Shown here: positions 47,117-55,687 of the stretch, in pieces
Position numbering within the stretch: position 1 is the stretch's first letter
How the letters are laid out: each line of letters begins with the position of its first letter
Assembly: GCF_030019515.1 (NCBI RefSeq)
Contig: NZ_JASEEQ010000002.1
Location: 62,001 to 126,000, forward strand
Origin: Nocardioides sp.
GTDB lineage: Bacteria; Actinomycetota; Actinomycetes; Propionibacteriales; Nocardioidaceae
Direction of reading: 5' to 3'
Length of the DNA: 64,000 bases
Notes under the pieces: model-generated
Told to the model about the DNA's origin: nothing
Seen by the model: only the letters and a program-made list of their open reading frames with translations
The model's database searches: none
Translations under genes and position numbers: made by a program

Positions 47117-48514
47117 ATGGCGACCCTGGACGACGTGAGCGAGCTGACCAGCGAGCGGATGCGGCGGATGAGCCCGGGCAACCAGGGCAAGCTCCCGCCG
47201 GTCGACCGCGCCGGGCTGCCGCCCGGGCCGCGGTGGCCGGTGCTCGTCCAGACCGCCGGGCTGCTCCGCTTCCGGCACCGGTTCCACCCCTACCTGCGGC
47301 GCAGGTACGGCGACGTCTTCACCGTGCGGCTCGCCCCCGGCGGCCGGCCGCTGGTGTTCTTCACCCGGCCCGAGCACGCCAAGGAGATCTTCGCCGGCGA
47401 CCCGGAGGTCTTCCACGCGGGCAAGGCCAACGGCATCCTCGGCCCGATCATGGGCGAGCACTCGCTGCTGCTCCAGGACTCCCGCGAGCACAAGCGGGCC
47501 CGCAAGCTGCTGATGCCGGCGTTCAACGGCCACGCCCTGCGCGAGTACCAGGCGCTGGTCGCCGAGGTCGCCCGCGCCGAGGTCGGCAGCTGGCGCAGCG
47601 GCCAGGAGTTCCGCGCGCTGGACCGGATGAACGCGCTCACCCTCGAGGTGATCCTGCGCGTGGTCTTCGGCGTCACCGACCAGGCGCGGCTCGCCCAGCT
47701 GCGGCCCCGGGTCAACCGGACGGTCAACATCAGCCCCGCGGTCCTGCTCGGCTGGGGCTACCCCTGGCTGCAGCGGTTCGGCCCCTGGAAGGCGACCGTC
47801 GACAACCAGCGCGAGCTGGACCGGCTGATGTACGCCGAGATCCGCGACCGTCGTACCGCCCCCGACCTGGCGGAGCGCACCGACGTGCTCTCCCGCCTGA
47901 TCCTCCAGGGCGAGGACGGCGGGACGCCAGGGCGGCCCGACGAGCGGTTGAGCGACAACGAGCTGCGCGACCAGTTGGTCACCCTGCTGCTGGCCGGCCA
48001 CGAGACCACCGCCTCCGGGCTGTCCTGGGCGCTCTACGAGGCGGGCCGCGACCCGGCGCTGCTCGCGCGGTGCCAGCGCGCGGCCGCCGAGGGCGACGAC
48101 GACTTCCTCGACGCGGTGCTCAAGGAGTCGCTGCGGCTGCACCCGATCATCCCGATGGTGGTGCGCACCCTCCAGGCGCCGGCCACCGTCGGGGGCTGGG
48201 AGCTGCCGAAGGGCACCACGGTCGGGCCGTCGATCATCATCGCCCACCAGCGCGAGGACAACCATCCCGACCCGGACGTGTTCCGGCCCGAGCGGTTCCT
48301 CGGCCAGAATCCGCCCGCCAACACCTGGATCCCGTTCGGCGGCGGTGTGCGGCGATGCCTGGGTGCCGGGTTCTCGCTGATGGAGGGGGTGGCGGTCCTG
48401 CGCGAGGTCTTCACGGCGTACGACGTGGAGGCGATCGGCACCGACGAGCCGAAGGTCCGCAACATCACCAGCGTGCCGCGCCACGGCGCACGGATCCGCG
48501 TCACGACTCGTTAG
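47117..48514 (+). CDS. Cytochrome P450
   Basis: A 465-residue P450 monooxygenase. The I-helix oxygen-binding motif is LLLAGHETTAS. The ExxR is in VLKESLRLHP. The heme-ligand loop is WIPFGGGVRRCLGAGFSLMEG, with the Cys near residue 414. The N-terminal LPPGPRWPVL proline motif and the general shape resemble the mycobacterial CYP135/CYP138-like group. A ferredoxin and reductase are not adjacent. The substrate is unknown. Confidence 0.93.
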   Translation: MATLDDVSELTSERMRRMSPGNQGKLPPVDRAGLPPGPRWPVLVQTAGLLRFRHRFHPYLRRRYGDVFTVRLAPGGRPLVFFTRPEHAKEIFAGDPEVFHAGKANGILGPIMGEHSLLLQDSREHKRARKLLMPAFNGHALREYQALVAEVARAEVGSWRSGQEFRALDRMNALTLEVILRVVFGVTDQARLAQLRPRVNRTVNISPAVLLGWGYPWLQRFGPWKATVDNQRELDRLMYAEIRDRRTAPDLAERTDVLSRLILQGEDGGTPGRPDERLSDNELRDQLVTLLLAGHETTASGLSWALYEAGRDPALLARCQRAAAEGDDDFLDAVLKESLRLHPIIPMVVRTLQAPATVGGWELPKGTTVGPSIIIAHQREDNHPDPDVFRPERFLGQNPPANTWIPFGGGVRRCLGAGFSLMEGVAVLREVFTAYDVEAIGTDEPKVRNITSVPRHGARIRVTTR

Positions 48515-48579
48515 GTCAGGTCGCGGCGACCCGGTCGTCCCCGCGGCCGCCGGTCAGGTGCGGCAGGACCCGCGACCCC

Positions 48580-49314
48580 TCAGGCCTGCCGGTCGAGCCA
48601 GGTCGCCCAGTCGGGTCCGCGCAGCAGGGCATCCGACCCGGGCAGCATCGAGCCGCCGGCCATGCTCGGCGCGGCCGGGGCCGCCTCGACGGTGACGTCC
48701 GAGCCGGCGCGCTCGACCAGCACCCGCACCTGGTCGACGAGCCGCTCGGGCCGCGGGCCGGCGAGGTCCTGGTCGCCGGCCAGCGCCCCGGTCGCGAGGT
48801 CGAGCAGCACCCGCGCCACCTCGCCGGTCGCCACCGGCTGGCTGGGGACGTCCATCACCCGGACCACGCCGTCCTGGGTGTTCCAGGCCAGCATCTGGCC
48901 CGCGAACTCGTGGAACTGGGTGGCCCGCAGCACCACCGGGCCGGGCGCGTGCTCGCGGGTGGCGCGCTCGTGGGCGAGCTTGGCGACGTAGTAGTCGAAG
49001 TCCGGGCTGCGGTCGACGCCCACGATCGAGAGCACGACCGTCCGGGACGCCCCGGCGGCGGTGGCCGCCTGCCCCAGGTTGCGGGCCACGGTGGTGAAGA
49101 ACGCCTCGGCGTCCTCCATGCCGGGGCTGGAGGTCACGTCCACGACGGCCTCGACCCCGGCCAGCGCCGCCTCGAGAGCGTCGCCGCCCTCGGGTCGGAG
49201 CAGGTCGAACCCGGTCGACCGGGCCAGCTCGACGACCTCGTGCCCCTCCTCCCGGGCGAGTGCGGTGAGCTGGGCTCCGATGAGGCCGGTGGCGCCGGCG
49301 ACGGCGATCTTCAT
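48580..49314 (-). CDS. NAD(P)-binding atypical SDR/NmrA-like protein
   Basis: A 244-residue Rossmann protein. The nucleotide motif is IAVAGATGLIGAQL (residues 3-16). It lacks the usual YxxxK but has a possible FDYYVAKLAHE at about 105-115, typical of atypical SDRs. CCCAGGAGC precedes ATG 49314. Its role may be sensing or oxidoreduction. It converges on the P450 gene with 65 bases between them. Confidence 0.85.
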   Translation of the reverse strand: MKIAVAGATGLIGAQLTALAREEGHEVVELARSTGFDLLRPEGGDALEAALAGVEAVVDVTSSPGMEDAEAFFTTVARNLGQAATAAGASRTVVLSIVGVDRSPDFDYYVAKLAHERATREHAPGPVVLRATQFHEFAGQMLAWNTQDGVVRVMDVPSQPVATGEVARVLLDLATGALAGDQDLAGPRPERLVDQVRVLVERAGSDVTVEAAPAAPSMAGGSMLPGSDALLRGPDWATWLDRQA

Positions 49315-49364
49315 GGTTGCTCCTGGGACGACGGGTCACTGCCACCATAGGTCGGCCGCAGTCA

Positions 49365-49429
49365 GCGTCGAGACACCCGCAACGGCTGCCCTCGCCGCCG
49401 GAGCCCGGCCGCTTCAGGTGTCTCGACGC
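49365..49429. terminator. Inverted repeat after the sulfotransferase gene
   Basis: GCGTCGAGACACC (49365-49377) and GGTGTCTCGACGC (49417-49429) form a perfect 13-bp inverted repeat with a 39-base loop. It is 28 bases past the sulfotransferase stop and may act as a terminator or be remains of a dispersed repeat. The GTCGAGAC-type core also occurs at 53573-53580. Confidence 0.4.
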
Positions 49430-49456
49430 GACGGAGGCGGCCGCGAGCGAGGGCGC

Positions 49457-50614
49457 TCACCGGTCGAAGGCCGCACGCACCTCGGAGTCGGTCAGGCCGT
49501 AGTCCTCGAGCGAGTACGAGTGCGACGGGGCCGCCTTGCCGGACCTCGACTCGCGGTCCAGCTCGGCGATGGCCGCCTCGACGTCGGGGGTCCAGTCGAG
49601 GCCGAAGGCGTCGTACACGCCGCGGGTCACGCCGAGCGGGTCGGCGCGCAGGTCGGAGAACGCGACGTCGACGAACTGGACCTGGTCGTAGTGCGCCCGC
49701 GCGTCCTGGAACGCGTGGTAGGCGCGCGACCAGAGGTCGAGCTGCGTCGAGCCGATGGTGCGGCCGACGTACGTCGTGCTGTGGCCCGCGGTCGTCTCGG
49801 CCGAGAGCGAGCACGACGACGCGATGCAGACGACCGGGTCGCGGTGGGTGTGCACGATCAGCGCGTCCGGGTAGACGGCCATCAGCGCGTCCAGGGCCGT
49901 CAGGTGCGAGGGGTTCTTGAGCACCCAGCGCTTCTCCGGGTCGTTGAGGCCGACCAGCTGCAGGTTCTCCTTGTGCCGGGCGTAGGCGTCGGTCCAGTCC
50001 TGATCCTGCAGCCAGGCGGTGTAGCGCGGCACGTTCGCCAGCGACTCGTAGGAGTTGGACTTGCCGGTCTGGCGCAGCAGCCGCCAGCACTCCTCGACCG
50101 TGGTCGCGTCCATGTAGTGGATCCCCATGAACTCCGGGCTCTCCACGTGGTGCGCGGAGAAGGCCTGCTGCATGGCGGCGAAGATCGGGTCCTGCTCCCA
50201 CGTGTCCCGCGGTGGGCGCGGCTGGGGGTACTGGGTCAGCCACATCTCCAGCCCCTGGGCCATCGGGTCGGCGTGCAGCAGCCGGTGCAGCGCGGTGGTG
50301 CCGGTCCGCGGCAGCCCCATCACGAAGACCGGCCGCTCGATGGGGACGTCCCGGTGCTCGGGGTGCGCGGCGAACTGCGCCTGGGTGAGCAGCACGCCGA
50401 CCAGCGCGCTCTTCACCTCCGAGCGCTGGAAGTAGTTGCCCCGCGGGGTCAGCCCGGCGTCGGGCGAGGCGAGGTCGTCGACCAGGACCCGCAGGCCCTC
50501 CTCGTGCGCGCCGTCGCCGAAGTCGCTCAGGCCGGTCGTGCGGACGGCGGCGGCGGCGATGTCCTCGTAGGAGCCGACGTCCGCCCGCTCCCGGGTCATC
50601 ACGTTGTCGCTCAT
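49457..50614 (-). CDS. Sulfotransferase-family protein
   Basis: A 385-residue enzyme of the PAPS-dependent sulfotransferase family. The 5'-phosphosulfate loop is MGLPRTGTTALHRLLHADP (about residues 98-116), and the 3'-phosphate motif is VHTHRDPVVCIASSCSL. The acceptor could be a steroid, lipid or carbohydrate. I start at ATG 50614 because AGGA lies upstream; a 16-residue N-terminal extension to 50662 is possible. It lies downstream of a group of oxidoreductase genes and is probably part of that operon, with a 55-base gap. Confidence 0.88.
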   Translation of the reverse strand: MSDNVMTRERADVGSYEDIAAAAVRTTGLSDFGDGAHEEGLRVLVDDLASPDAGLTPRGNYFQRSEVKSALVGVLLTQAQFAAHPEHRDVPIERPVFVMGLPRTGTTALHRLLHADPMAQGLEMWLTQYPQPRPPRDTWEQDPIFAAMQQAFSAHHVESPEFMGIHYMDATTVEECWRLLRQTGKSNSYESLANVPRYTAWLQDQDWTDAYARHKENLQLVGLNDPEKRWVLKNPSHLTALDALMAVYPDALIVHTHRDPVVCIASSCSLSAETTAGHSTTYVGRTIGSTQLDLWSRAYHAFQDARAHYDQVQFVDVAFSDLRADPLGVTRGVYDAFGLDWTPDVEAAIAELDRESRSGKAAPSHSYSLEDYGLTDSEVRAAFDR

Positions 50615-50669
50615 CGGTCGGTGTTCCTGTCTGCTCGGCCAGGCCTCCCGACCCGCCGCCACGTCGTCA

Positions 50670-51512
50670 TCAGTCGTGGAACTCGCCGCAGTCCACGGTG
50701 AGCATCTGCCCGGTCACCGCGGAGGCGAGGTCGGAGGCGAGGAACAGCGCGGCGCGGGCGACCTCCTGCGCCGAGGCCAGCCGCCGGAGGTCGGTCGGCG
50801 CCGCCTTCTCGGCGTACACCTCCTCGTGCGTCTTGCCCTCGACGGCCGCGAGGAAGTCGAAGTAGCCGCGGTTGACGTCCTCGTAGATGTACGACGGCGC
50901 CACGCTGTTGACCCGGATCCCGCGCGGGCCGAGCTCGGTCGCCAGCGACGACGCCAGGTGCTCGAGCGCGCCCTTGGAGAGCTTGTAGCCGGCGTACTCG
51001 GGCTGGGAGGAGAAGGAGACGCAGGAGTTCAGCATGATGATCGAGCCCTTCGTCTCCGCGAGCGTGTCGGCGAACAGCGCCGAGAGCCGCAGCGGCGCGA
51101 ACACGTTGGTCTCGTTGACCTTCGCGAGCTTGCGCGGGTCGATCTGCGTGATCGGGTCCATCGGCGGGATCGCGAAGGCGTTGTTGATCACGCAGTCGAC
51201 GCGGCCGAACGCCTCGAGGGTCCGGTCGCGCAGACTCGCGCGCGAGTCCTCGTCGGTGACGTCGGTGACGACGCTCACGACCTTGCCGCCGTAGCCCTCG
51301 AGCTCGGCCTGCAGCTCGTGCAGCCGCGACTCGGTGCGGCTGGCGATCACCAGGTCGGCGCCCATCTTGGCGGCCTCCTCGGCCAGCGCCCGGCCCAGGC
51401 CGGGGCCGATCCCGGAGATCACCACGACCTTGCCCCTCAGCAGGGGGACGGCGGCGTAGCGCTCCTCGATCGAGGTGTCGTGGGCCTGCGCGTAACCAAG
51501 TTCAGTGCTCAA
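50670..51512 (-). CDS. Short-chain dehydrogenase/reductase with TTG start
   Basis: A 280-residue classical SDR. The cofactor motif is VVISGIGPGLGRALAEE (about residues 30-46), NNAFAI is the stabilising motif, and the catalytic Ser and YxxxK appear as NSCVSFSSQPEYAGYKLSKGA. No ATG or GTG gives a sensible start. TTG at 51510-51512 overlaps the upstream stop as TTGA and is preceded by GAAGGA at good spacing, so it is the likely initiation codon. It belongs to the minus-strand oxidoreductase operon behind the KstR-type box. Confidence 0.87.
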   Translation of the reverse strand: MSTELGYAQAHDTSIEERYAAVPLLRGKVVVISGIGPGLGRALAEEAAKMGADLVIASRTESRLHELQAELEGYGGKVVSVVTDVTDEDSRASLRDRTLEAFGRVDCVINNAFAIPPMDPITQIDPRKLAKVNETNVFAPLRLSALFADTLAETKGSIIMLNSCVSFSSQPEYAGYKLSKGALEHLASSLATELGPRGIRVNSVAPSYIYEDVNRGYFDFLAAVEGKTHEEVYAEKAAPTDLRRLASAQEVARAALFLASDLASAVTGQMLTVDCGEFHD

Positions 51513-52660
51513 CTCAGCATCCTTCGGGCGACGGAGCGCTGCCGGGCGGCGATCCGCTCGGCGTACTGCTCGGTGGTGATCGGGGTGAAGTGGGGCAGCC
51601 GGTCGGGTACGGCGGCCAGGTCGACGACCTCGACGACGGGGCCGTCCTCGGGGCCGAGGTCGCGCTCGAGGCGCTGCCAGCGCAGCATGATCGAGCCGGT
51701 GCGGTGGCCGGTGCACTCGAGCCAGTTGGCGATCCGCGCGTCGGGGCCCGCGGGCGAGCGCTCGGAGATGACGAACCGGATCAGGCCGTCGGGGTCCACC
51801 ACGGCCTGGGCCTTGGTCAGCGACGTCTGGTGGGTCTCGTAGTCGGTGGAGACGTACCAGTCCGAGCCGATCTGGATCGCCTGGTACGCGCAGTCGGTGC
51901 ACTCCGGCACCGTCACGATCAGCGCCTGGTCCTCGGTGAGGTCGTAGTGGCCGATCGAGGAGCGCTGCGACGACAGCCCGCCGGGGGTCGAGCGCGGCGG
52001 GGTCGGCCGGTTGGCCGGCTCCTTGCGCTCGAAGAACTGCGGGAACGCGAGCCAGGTCTGGATCGATCCGGTGAGCAGCTTGGCGGCGACCTCGTACCTC
52101 TTCGCCAGCCGGTCCCTGGTCAGTGGGGTCGCCGGCCGGCCGACGGTGTCGGTGCGCTCGATCCAGAGCCGGCCGCGCTCCTCGGTGTCCCAGTCGTTGT
52201 AGACCTCGCGCACGATCATCGTCTTCGCGCCCGGCTCGGCGACGTAGGTGAACTCGAAGGAGCCGTCGGCGGCGATGTCGAGCTCGCGGTCGTCGAACGC
52301 GAGCATCGAGGTGGCCGCCGCGTCGGCGGTGTACGCCCCGCCCATCACCTGGAAGGACAGGTCCGCGGTGCTGCCGCGCACCCCGCGCACGGCGTACTCG
52401 ACGCCCTCCTTCAGGTAGGCGTTGAAGTAGATGGCGTCCGGGTTGTCCAGGCCCTGCCGGGAGAACTGGTGGGTGGGGTTGATGAACAGCGGCCGCTCGA
52501 GGTCGTGGTCGAAGGCCATCTGCATCGCCATCCGGATCCGACCGGACAGGTAGTCGTAGCCCTCCAGCAGGTCCTGCTCGGTGCGGATGAACGGCGCGCT
52601 CTCGATGAGCTTCTCCGCCTCCGCGATCGCGTCCTGCAGGGGACGCGTGAGGTCACCCAT
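51509..52660 (-). CDS. Conserved protein, possibly DUF1214-like
   Basis: A 383-residue protein with no clear catalytic signature. Its N-terminus MGDLTRPLQDAIAEAEKLI is helical, and the middle is beta-rich, with FNAYLKEGVEYAVRG, DRELDIAADGSFEFTY and IVREVYNDWDTEERGRLWIERT. I am not sure of the family; the style is near DUF1214-containing actinobacterial proteins. It is sandwiched in an operon between an SDR and an LLM oxidoreductase with one- and four-base overlaps, so it is part of the same pathway. Confidence 0.65.
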   Translation of the reverse strand: MGDLTRPLQDAIAEAEKLIESAPFIRTEQDLLEGYDYLSGRIRMAMQMAFDHDLERPLFINPTHQFSRQGLDNPDAIYFNAYLKEGVEYAVRGVRGSTADLSFQVMGGAYTADAAATSMLAFDDRELDIAADGSFEFTYVAEPGAKTMIVREVYNDWDTEERGRLWIERTDTVGRPATPLTRDRLAKRYEVAAKLLTGSIQTWLAFPQFFERKEPANRPTPPRSTPGGLSSQRSSIGHYDLTEDQALIVTVPECTDCAYQAIQIGSDWYVSTDYETHQTSLTKAQAVVDPDGLIRFVISERSPAGPDARIANWLECTGHRTGSIMLRWQRLERDLGPEDGPVVEVVDLAAVPDRLPHFTPITTEQYAERIAARQRSVARRMLS

Positions 52661-53538
52661 CAGCCGGCCTTGTGGATGATCTGCTCGGCGTACCGCTCGA
52701 GGTGCTCGATCTTCTTCTCCAAGGGCTCGGTGTCCGGGCCCTTGATGTAGGGCACCCGGAACCCGACGATGCAGTCGGTCACGCCCTTGTCCTCCAGCCG
52801 CTTGATCCCGTCGACGTCGTAGGCGTCGTAGGAGATCACGTGCACCTCGAAGGAATCGTCGCCCGCCACTCCCTCTTCTCGTCGGATCTCGGCGAGCCGG
52901 GTGAGCAGCCGGTCCAGCTCCTCGCCGTCGCCGCCGGCGTGCATCCAGCCGTCGCCCTTCCGTACGGCGCGGCGCAGCGCGGCGTCGGCGTGCCCGCCGA
53001 CGAGCAGCGGGATCCGCTCGGCCGCGCCGGGGCACTGCTTGAGCGCGTCGACGTCGTAGAACTCGCCGTGGTACTCGAAGTACTCGCCGGTCGTCAGGCC
53101 GCGGAGGACGTCCATGCACTCGTCCATCCGCTTGCCGCGGCGCTCCCACGGCACGCCCATCGCGTCGAAGTCCTCGGGCCACGGCGAGATGCCGACGCCG
53201 AGCCCGAGCCGGTCCCCCGACAGGTAGGCGAGCGAGGAGGCCTGCTTGGCCACCAGTACCGGCGGTCGGATCGGGAGCTTCAGCACGAACGGGGTCAACC
53301 GCAGCGTCGTGGTGTGCGCGAACAGGTGCGCGCACAGCACCATCGTCTCGATGAACTCCTTGCCCTCGAGGAACTCCCGGTCGCCGGTGTCGGTGTAGGG
53401 GTACTTCGAGTCGGAGTCCTTCGGGTAGATCAGGCTGTCGGCCACCGTCATCGACGTGTAGCCCGCCCGCTCGGCGGCCTGGGCGAGCGGCGCGTAGAAC
53501 TGCGCCTGGGTCATCGCCTCGGCGTAGGTGAATCTCAT
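52660..53538 (-). CDS. LLM-class (F420- or flavin-dependent) oxidoreductase
   Basis: A 292-residue TIM-barrel oxidoreductase of the luciferase-like group. Landmarks are MRFTYAEAMTQAQFYAPLAQ, AYLSGDRLGLGVGISPWPEDF, VPWERRGKRMDE and IPLLVGGHADAALRRAVRKGDGWMH. GAGGGA precedes ATG 53538. It is the first gene of the minus-strand operon; the KstR-type box lies 48 bases upstream. Actinobacterial relatives use coenzyme F420, so that cofactor is likely but not proven here. Confidence 0.88.
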   Translation of the reverse strand: MRFTYAEAMTQAQFYAPLAQAAERAGYTSMTVADSLIYPKDSDSKYPYTDTGDREFLEGKEFIETMVLCAHLFAHTTTLRLTPFVLKLPIRPPVLVAKQASSLAYLSGDRLGLGVGISPWPEDFDAMGVPWERRGKRMDECMDVLRGLTTGEYFEYHGEFYDVDALKQCPGAAERIPLLVGGHADAALRRAVRKGDGWMHAGGDGEELDRLLTRLAEIRREEGVAGDDSFEVHVISYDAYDVDGIKRLEDKGVTDCIVGFRVPYIKGPDTEPLEKKIEHLERYAEQIIHKAG

Positions 53539-53586
53539 CGGATCCCTCGTGTCCGGTCGGTGGACGAGCCTGTCGAGACCACACAC

Positions 53587-53600
53587 TAGAACGTGTTCCA
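53587..53600. promoter_or_regulatory. KstR-type box in the LLM/SnoaL divergent promoter
   Basis: TAGAACGTGTTCCA fits TnnAACnnGTTnnA exactly and is closer to the canonical core AGAACGTGTTC than the copy at 43283. It sits between divergent genes starting at 53538 (minus) and 53622 (plus), so one bound repressor could control both. Confidence 0.75.
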
Positions 53601-53609
53601 GTTTTCTGC

Positions 53610-53615
53610 CAGAGT
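53610..53615 (+). promoter_or_regulatory. Putative -10 box (CAGAGT) for the SnoaL-like gene, leaderless start
   Basis: CAGAGT, six bases (GGCGCC), then GTG 53622. The KstR-type box lies just upstream, where it would block the promoter. Confidence 0.4.
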
Positions 53616-53621
53616 GGCGCC

Positions 53622-54074
53622 GTGGACCTCCAGGAGATCAGCGACCGCCTCGAGATCGAGGCGGTGCTCGTGCGCTACACCCGGGCGATCGACACCGGGG
53701 AGTGGGACGCGCTCGACGCCGTGTTCACCCCCGACGCCGAGATCGACTACACCGAGTCCGGTGGCATCGCCGACACCTACCCGGCGGTCAAGGCCTGGCT
53801 CGCCGAGGTGCTGCCGGCGTTCTTCCCCCGGCGGATGCACTCGCTGGCCCAGGTCGAGGTCCGGTTCCCGGGCGACGGGCGGGGCGGTGACGAGGCGGTC
53901 GTCACGGCGTACTTCCACAACCCGATGCCGCTCCCGGGTCAGGGCGAGGACGGGGCCGACGACACCCAGGTCGTGGAGTTCGGCGGCCTGTACCACCACA
54001 CGATGGTGCGCACCCCCGACGGCTGGCGCAGCCGCCGGCTGCACGAGGAGATCGTCTGGAAGCGCGGCCTCTAG
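53622..54074 (+). CDS. SnoaL-like/NTF2-fold protein
   Basis: A 150-residue NTF2-fold protein. The SnoaL_4-type start LQEISDRLEIEAVLVRYTRAIDTGEWDALDAVF is clear, with a pocket-forming ESGGIADTYPAVKAWL and C-terminal LHEEIVWKRG. Such proteins are hydratases, isomerases or binding proteins for polycyclic or steroid-like substrates. It is divergent from the LLM operon across a shared KstR-type box, so it is likely part of the same pathway. Confidence 0.88.
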   Translation: MDLQEISDRLEIEAVLVRYTRAIDTGEWDALDAVFTPDAEIDYTESGGIADTYPAVKAWLAEVLPAFFPRRMHSLAQVEVRFPGDGRGGDEAVVTAYFHNPMPLPGQGEDGADDTQVVEFGGLYHHTMVRTPDGWRSRRLHEEIVWKRGL

Positions 54075-54188
54075 GAGCCCGCCGTCAGCAGCCTCCTCCG
54101 GCACGCGAGCCGCCACCCGTTTGGTCGGCCTTGCGTGGGTCACCGACAATGGTGACGACGTACGCCACGAGCCGGGGGAGATGACCGC

Positions 54189-54764
54189 GTGTCCGAGCAG
54201 CTGCCCGAGCGCCCCGACGAGCGGCACCCGGTCGTCACCGGGCTGGTGGCTCTCGTGGGTGTCGCCCTGGTCGTCGGACTGATCCTGGGGCTGGTCATGA
54301 TCGCCGGGGCCAGCGTGCTCGGCCTGGGCGGCGACGGCGGCGGCGACGGGGCGGGCTCGGAGCGCTCGATGTACCTGCCCCGGCCGGAGAAGACGCCGGC
54401 GGCCAGCGGACCCGAGATCACGCTCGCGCCCGGGCAGTCAACGCCGGCGAGCAGCGACCGGTCGACCGAACCGACGAAGTCGAAGTCCCCCCGCAAGCAG
54501 ATCACCCTGTCCGCCTCGACCACCTCGGCCGGGCCGATGGAGACCTTCGGCCTCACCGGCGTCTACCCCGGCGGCGAGGGCGCGATCCTGCAGGTGCAGC
54601 GGTTCACGGGCGGGTCGTGGCGGGACTTCCCCGTCACCGCCTCGGTCAGCGACGAGACGTTCCAGACCTCGGTGGCGACCAGCTACTCCGGCCCGAACCG
54701 GTTCCGGGTCGTCGACACCGACACCGGGCTGGAGTCGAACGAGGTCAGGGTCACCATCGGCTGA
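54189..54764 (+). CDS. Membrane-anchored protein with C-terminal Ig-like/beta domain
   Basis: A 191-residue protein. Residues 17-45 (VTGLVALVGVALVVGLILGLVMIAGAS) form a membrane helix. A Gly/Ser/Thr/Pro-rich linker follows, then about 90 residues of beta-rich sequence (ITLSASTTSAGPMETFGLTGVYP ... GPNRFRVVDTDTGLESNEVRVTIG) like an Ig/fibronectin-type fold. GGGGAG precedes GTG 54189. The last 82 bases overlap the 3' end of the convergent EamA gene. Function unknown. Confidence 0.78.
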   Translation: MSEQLPERPDERHPVVTGLVALVGVALVVGLILGLVMIAGASVLGLGGDGGGDGAGSERSMYLPRPEKTPAASGPEITLAPGQSTPASSDRSTEPTKSKSPRKQITLSASTTSAGPMETFGLTGVYPGGEGAILQVQRFTGGSWRDFPVTASVSDETFQTSVATSYSGPNRFRVVDTDTGLESNEVRVTIG

Positions 54765-55648
54765 GTCCGCACCCGCGCGCGCAGCCGCACCCGCAGCCGG
54801 TCCGCGATCGCGGGCTGCCCGACGAGGATGCCGCCGAGCACCAGCAGCATGCCGAGCGCCTGGGTCGGCCCGAACAGCTCCCCGGCCAGCGCGATGCCGA
54901 CCACGGTGCCGGCGACCGGGTTCAGCAGGCCGACCAGGGACACCGCGGCGGCGGGCAGCCGGCGCAGGCCGCGGAACCACAGCGCGTTCGCCAGCACGGT
55001 CGCCACGAGGCCGAGGTAGAGGAAGCCGCCCACCGCGCGCAGGTCGAGCGGCGGCGGTGCGCCCTCGACGACGAGGGCGATCGGGAGCAGCACCAGGCCG
55101 CCGGCGACCAGCTGCCAGGCGGTGAACGTCAGCAGGTCGACGGGCGGCTCCCACCGCTTGATCAGCACGTAGCCGAGGGAGGACATGGCGACCGCGGCGA
55201 ACGACGCGGCGACGCCGACCGGGTCGACCGCCGTGCCGCCGCGCAGGACCAGCAGCGCGACCCCGGTGAACCCGACCGCCGCCCCGGCGAGCGAGGCGGC
55301 GCGCGGACGCTCGCGGACCAGGCCCCAGGCCAGCAGCATCATCATCACCGGCGCGGTCGCGGTCAGGGTGGCCGCGAGCCCGCCGGGCAGGCGGTACGCC
55401 GCGACGAAGATCAGCACGAAGAAGGCCCCGACGTTGAGCGTGCCGAGCAGCAGCGCCCGGCCCCACCACTCGCCCCGCGGGAGCTGGGGCCGGAAGGCCA
55501 GCAGGACCAGGCCGAACGGCAGCGCCCGGACCATCGCTCCGAACAGCGGCCGGTCCGGCGGCAGGTACGCCTCGGTGACGTAGTAGCCCGAGCCCCACGC
55601 GATCGGCGCCAGCGCGGTCAGGCTCAGCGTCCGCCAGTTAGTTTCCAC
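54683..55648 (-). CDS. EamA/DMT-family transporter
   Basis: A 321-residue membrane protein with ten predicted helices in two EamA repeats (PIAWGSGYYVTEAYLPPDRPLF... and VGFLYLGLVATVLANALWFRGLRRLPAAAVSL...). The second repeat ends GTVVGIALAGELFGPTQALGMLLVLGGIL. It is a metabolite exporter of unknown substrate. It is divergent from a MarR regulator, which probably controls it. The C-terminal ~27 residues are encoded over the end of the opposing Ig-like gene. Confidence 0.88.
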   Translation of the reverse strand: METNWRTLSLTALAPIAWGSGYYVTEAYLPPDRPLFGAMVRALPFGLVLLAFRPQLPRGEWWGRALLLGTLNVGAFFVLIFVAAYRLPGGLAATLTATAPVMMMLLAWGLVRERPRAASLAGAAVGFTGVALLVLRGGTAVDPVGVAASFAAVAMSSLGYVLIKRWEPPVDLLTFTAWQLVAGGLVLLPIALVVEGAPPPLDLRAVGGFLYLGLVATVLANALWFRGLRRLPAAAVSLVGLLNPVAGTVVGIALAGELFGPTQALGMLLVLGGILVGQPAIADRLRVRLRARVRTQPMVTLTSFDSSPVSVSTTRNRFGPE

Positions 55649-55667
55649 GGAAGACAGAATACCTTCC
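55649..55667. promoter_or_regulatory. Inverted repeat between EamA and MarR genes, probable MarR operator
   Basis: GGAAG (55649-55653) and CTTCC (55663-55667) with a 9-base spacer, directly beside the EamA start at 55648 and just upstream of the MarR -10 box. Confidence 0.45.
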
Positions 55668-55675
55668 ACGTCAGA

Positions 55676-55681
55676 TATATT
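55676..55681 (+). promoter_or_regulatory. -10 box (TATATT) for the MarR gene, leaderless start
   Basis: TATATT, six bases (CCGAGT), then GTG 55688. It is the clearest leaderless arrangement in the window. Confidence 0.55.
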
Positions 55682-55687
55682 CCGAGT

